Below are positions 61,428-64,000 of a stretch of DNA of 64,000 bases, piece after piece. The notes under the pieces are model-generated. The model made no database searches. It saw only the letters and a program-made list of their open reading frames with translations, and was not told where the DNA came from. The translations under genes were made by a program, and so were the position numbers. How positions within the stretch are numbered: the stretch's first letter is position 1; each line of letters starts with the position of its first letter. The DNA is from JACPNO01 sp963825405 (GTDB lineage Bacteria; Acidobacteriota; Terriglobia; Bryobacterales; Bryobacteraceae), in assembly GCA_963825405.1 (NCBI GenBank), contig CAWGTB010000003.1:248001-312000 (forward strand), read 5' to 3'.

Positions 61428-62468
61428 GTGCGCTTTCCTTACCTGATCGCTCTGGTCTTGTCCACCGTGGCCGCCGCCCGGTCTCAGCCCGCGCCGGGCG
61501 AGCTCGAAGCCGTGGTCTCGACCGAACTCGGAACCTTTCGATTGGCATTCGCCCCGGACAAGGCCCCGCGCCACGTCGAGCAGTTCATCAAGCTTGCCCG
61601 CCAGGGCTATTACGATGGCAGCGCTTTCCATATGGTGGTGGCCAACGGCATCATCCAGGGCGGCGACCCGCTGCTCAAGAATCCCAAAACGCCCAAAAAT
61701 CTCTGGGGCACGGGCGGCATGAATCTGCTGGCCGGCGAAACGAGCGATCTGAAACACGAGCGCGGCATAGTTTCAAGCGTGGGCATTCCCGGCAAAGCCG
61801 GCAGCGACGGCGCGCAATTTTTCGTGTGCGTTTCCCCGCAGCCCGCCCTCGACGGCCAGTTCACTCCCTTCGGCCGCGTGGTCGAAGGCATGGACACGGT
61901 CGAGCGCATCTCGTTCGCCGCGCCTCCGGTGCGCATCAACAAGGTCACCATCGAGCCTGCCAGAGTCGAGCCGTTCCGCAACGCCACCCCGGATGAAATG
62001 CGCAAGACGGTTACGCTCAAGACCACCCTTGGCACCATCAAGATCAAGATGGAGCCGGATTGGGCGCCCAATCACGTGCGCAATTTTCTTCTGCTCTCGT
62101 CCACCGGCTGGTACAACGGCACCGCCTTCCACCGCGTCGTCAAGGAATTCGTAGTGCAGGGCGGAATGGCCAACATGCGATATCACATCGCGGACCGGTG
62201 GGTGCATCCGCTCAAAGGCGAATTCCGCGCCGACATCAAACACGTTCGCGGCATCGTATCCATGGCGCGCGCCAGCGATCCGGATTCCGCAACGACGTCA
62301 TTCTTCCTGATGCTAGGCCCGGCGCCCCATCTGGACGGCCAGTACTCGGCATTCGCCAGAGTCGTCGAAGGATTGGAAATTCTGGACGCGTTTGAGAAAG
62401 AAGAAGTGGACGGCGAAACCCCGAAGCGCCGCCTGGAGCTGATCGAAGCGAGTATCGATCCGAACTAA
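61428..62468 (+). CDS. Secreted protein with two tandem cyclophilin domains
   Basis: After a signal peptide the 346-residue protein has two cyclophilin-type prolyl isomerase domains. Domain 1 (about 30-185) carries FHMVVANGIIQGGDP and GAQFFVCVSPQPALDGQFTPFGRVVEG. Domain 2 (about 195-345) carries FHRVVKEFVVQGG, TTSFFLMLGPAPHLDGQYSAFARVVEG. In domain 1 the usual FHR catalytic Arg is Met (FHM), so it may be inactive, while domain 2 keeps FHR. It would assist periplasmic protein folding. GTG start. It converges with glpK, overlapping by 4 bp. Confidence 0.83.
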   Translation: MRFPYLIALVLSTVAAARSQPAPGELEAVVSTELGTFRLAFAPDKAPRHVEQFIKLARQGYYDGSAFHMVVANGIIQGGDPLLKNPKTPKNLWGTGGMNLLAGETSDLKHERGIVSSVGIPGKAGSDGAQFFVCVSPQPALDGQFTPFGRVVEGMDTVERISFAAPPVRINKVTIEPARVEPFRNATPDEMRKTVTLKTTLGTIKIKMEPDWAPNHVRNFLLLSSTGWYNGTAFHRVVKEFVVQGGMANMRYHIADRWVHPLKGEFRADIKHVRGIVSMARASDPDSATTSFFLMLGPAPHLDGQYSAFARVVEGLEILDAFEKEEVDGETPKRRLELIEASIDPN

Positions 62469-63944
62469 CTCCGCGCCCGACCCACCGCCGTTTGCCATTC
62501 CCCGAAAAGCCGGTCGCGCTCCCCAGCAGGCATCGCAGGTTCAAACCGCCGCTCCGCCCGCCAGAATTGCTGCACTTCCGCCACACTCTTCCAGAAACCC
62601 ACCGCCAGGCCCGCCAGATACGCCGCTCCGAGCGCAGTCGTTTCGATATCCACCGGCCGCACAATCGGCCGGTCCAGAATATTCGCCTGAAACTGCAGCA
62701 GAAAATTGTTGGCCGCGGCGCCGCCATCCACGCGCAGCTCGCGCAGCGGTTCCCCTGCATCCGCCTCCATGGCCTTCACCAACTCGCGCGTCTGATAAGC
62801 GATGCTTTCGAGCGCGGCGCGCACAATATGCGCCTTGCTGGTCGAACGCGTCAGCCCGGTGATGAGCCCGCGCGCGGAGGAATCCCAGTGCGGCGCGCCT
62901 AAGCCGACAAACGCCGGCACGAAGTACACGCCGCCATTGTCCGCCACCGAATTCGCCAGCCTTCTCCGAATCCGCCGCGCTCGATACCAGTCCCATTTGA
63001 TCGCGCACCCATTGAATTGCCGCGCCCGCGATGAAGACGCTGCCTTCAATGGCGAAGCGTGCCGTCGCGTCCGGAGACGCAGCGCGCGTAGCCAGCAATT
63101 GATGCCGCGACACCGGCGCGCGGCTGCCCGCATGCATCAGCGCGAAACATCCCGTGCCATAAGTGTTCTTGGAAAGGCCAGCCTCAAAGCAGGCTTGGCC
63201 CGCCAGCGCCGCTTGCTGATCGCCGGCGATTCCGGCAATCGGTATCTCGACGCCAAAATGTTCCGCCGCGATAACGCCCGCCACCGCGCTCGAAGGGGCA
63301 ATGCGCGGCAGCATCGCGCGCGGCACATCAAAAATGCGCAGCAGATCGTCGTCCCACTCGCCGGTGGCGAGGTTCATCAGTAGAGTGCGCGAGGCATTGG
63401 TCGCATCCGTCACATGCTCGCGCCCGTTGCTGAGCTTCCAGATCAGCCAGGTGTCGATGGTGCCGAACAGCAGCCGCCCGTCGCTGGCTTGGCCGCGGGC
63501 ATCGGCGACGTTATCCAGAATCCAGCGGATTTTACTGGCGGAAAAATACGCATCGATCACCAGCCCGGTCTTGGCCGTAATCCCGGCGGCATCCGCCGAT
63601 GCCCGCAGCCTCGCACAGAAATCCGCGGTCCGCCGGCATTGCCACACAATGGCCGGAGCGATAGGCTTTCCCGTCACGCGATCCCAGACCACTGTAGTCT
63701 CGCGCTGGTTGGCGATGCCGGCGGCGGCAATCTCGCGCGGATGAATTCCCGTGCGCCCCAGTACGCGCCGCGCCGCCTCCATCTGCGCGTCCCAGATGGC
63801 TAGCGCGTCCTGCTCTACCCAGCCCGGGTGCGGGTACTGGCAGGGAAACGCCACCGCTTCCATGCCCACCAGCCGCCCCTGCTGATCGTAGAGCGCCGCG
63901 CGGGCGCTGGTGGTTCCTTCATCGAGCGACAGAATGAATGGCAT
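62465..63944 (-). CDS. glpK: Glycerol kinase, one frame break
   Basis: GlpK phosphorylates glycerol to glycerol 3-phosphate. The FGGY fold shows LSLDEGTTSARAALYD, ANQRETTVVWDRVTGKPI, SKNTYGTGCFALMHAG, EGSVFIAGAAIQWVRD and the C-terminal VDGGAAANNFLLQFQANIL. One extra base near 62961 shifts the frame, and deletion joins AADSEKLANSVADNGGVYFVPAF. After repair the length of about 492 residues is normal. No glpF or glpD neighbour is present in the window. Confidence 0.9.
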
Positions 63945-64000
63945 GCAGAGCTATTACAGAATACACGCTGCCGCTAACTCTAGTTAACAGTGGCCGCGTT

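Noticed and set aside
63945..64000. GTTAAC near the window end as another copy of the TTAAC-N8-GTTAA operator
   Set aside because: The spacing between half-sites is 4 bp, not 8, and there is no matching TTGACA promoter.

Overview
The window is GC-rich, gene-dense DNA that looks like a soil Acidobacteriota chromosome, probably from the Solibacter/Bryobacter side of the phylum. This rests on protein families rather than a marker gene: an Oar-like TonB-dependent receptor with a carboxypeptidase-regulatory domain, a von Willebrand protein of the acidobacterial TIGR03436 type, a DUF1501 + PSD1-cytochrome pair, hopanoid genes hpnI/hpnJ, and several small secreted families I associate with this phylum. 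No rRNA, tRNA, IS element, prophage or CRISPR array is visible.

Layout. 0-7.5 kb: hybrid histidine kinase, convergent response regulator, a DtxR-type metal regulator and a divergent, badly frame-broken TonB receptor that share a 20-bp operator. 7.7-18.9 kb: a cell-envelope region with a di-haem cytochrome, an LPHTA substrate-vWA-sortase operon, a Crp/Fnr regulator, an OmpA protein, a phospholipase-C-like protein and an ABM monooxygenase-SYLF operon. Two unrelated genes here (9619 and 16775) carry near-duplicate promoters and leaders. 18.9-28.1 kb: EamA-modB-modC-thiE, a PfkB sugar kinase, murJ, a zinc-ribbon coiled-coil protein, an oxidoreductase and a parvulin. 28.2-33.2 kb: a csm1-csm5 type III-A CRISPR effector operon without array, cas6, cas1/2 or csm6. 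33.2-42 kb: methyltransferase, purMN, dtd, nikR-acpS, a phosphatidyltransferase-greA pair, a subtilisin and adk. 42-48 kb: DUF1501/PSD1 and a GH140-like enzyme. 48-54.6 kb: a MarR operon and an XRE-NfeD-flotillin-PspA membrane operon. 54.6-59.5 kb: hpnJ with two ArnE/F-like half transporters, hpnI and a LolA-like protein. 59.7-64 kb: NHL protein, cold-shock protein, double cyclophilin and glpK.

A caution applies throughout. I count about 26 single-base frame breaks in otherwise well-conserved genes. About 25 of them look like one extra base, and they cluster at 4.9-7.4 kb and 50.6-52.2 kb. This pattern fits residual sequencing insertions better than gene decay, so I annotate across the breaks and mark each one.

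The strongest candidates for new biology are: (1) the twin promoter/leader with a TTAAC-N8-GTTAA operator and two conserved RNA hairpins; (2) the diderm sortase operon with its own LPHTA substrate; (3) the minimal, HD-less and zinc-ribbon-less Cas10 system with an Arg/Asp/Gly-rich Csm2; (4) the hpnJ-EamA-EamA-hpnI operon; and (5) operators that overlap start codons.
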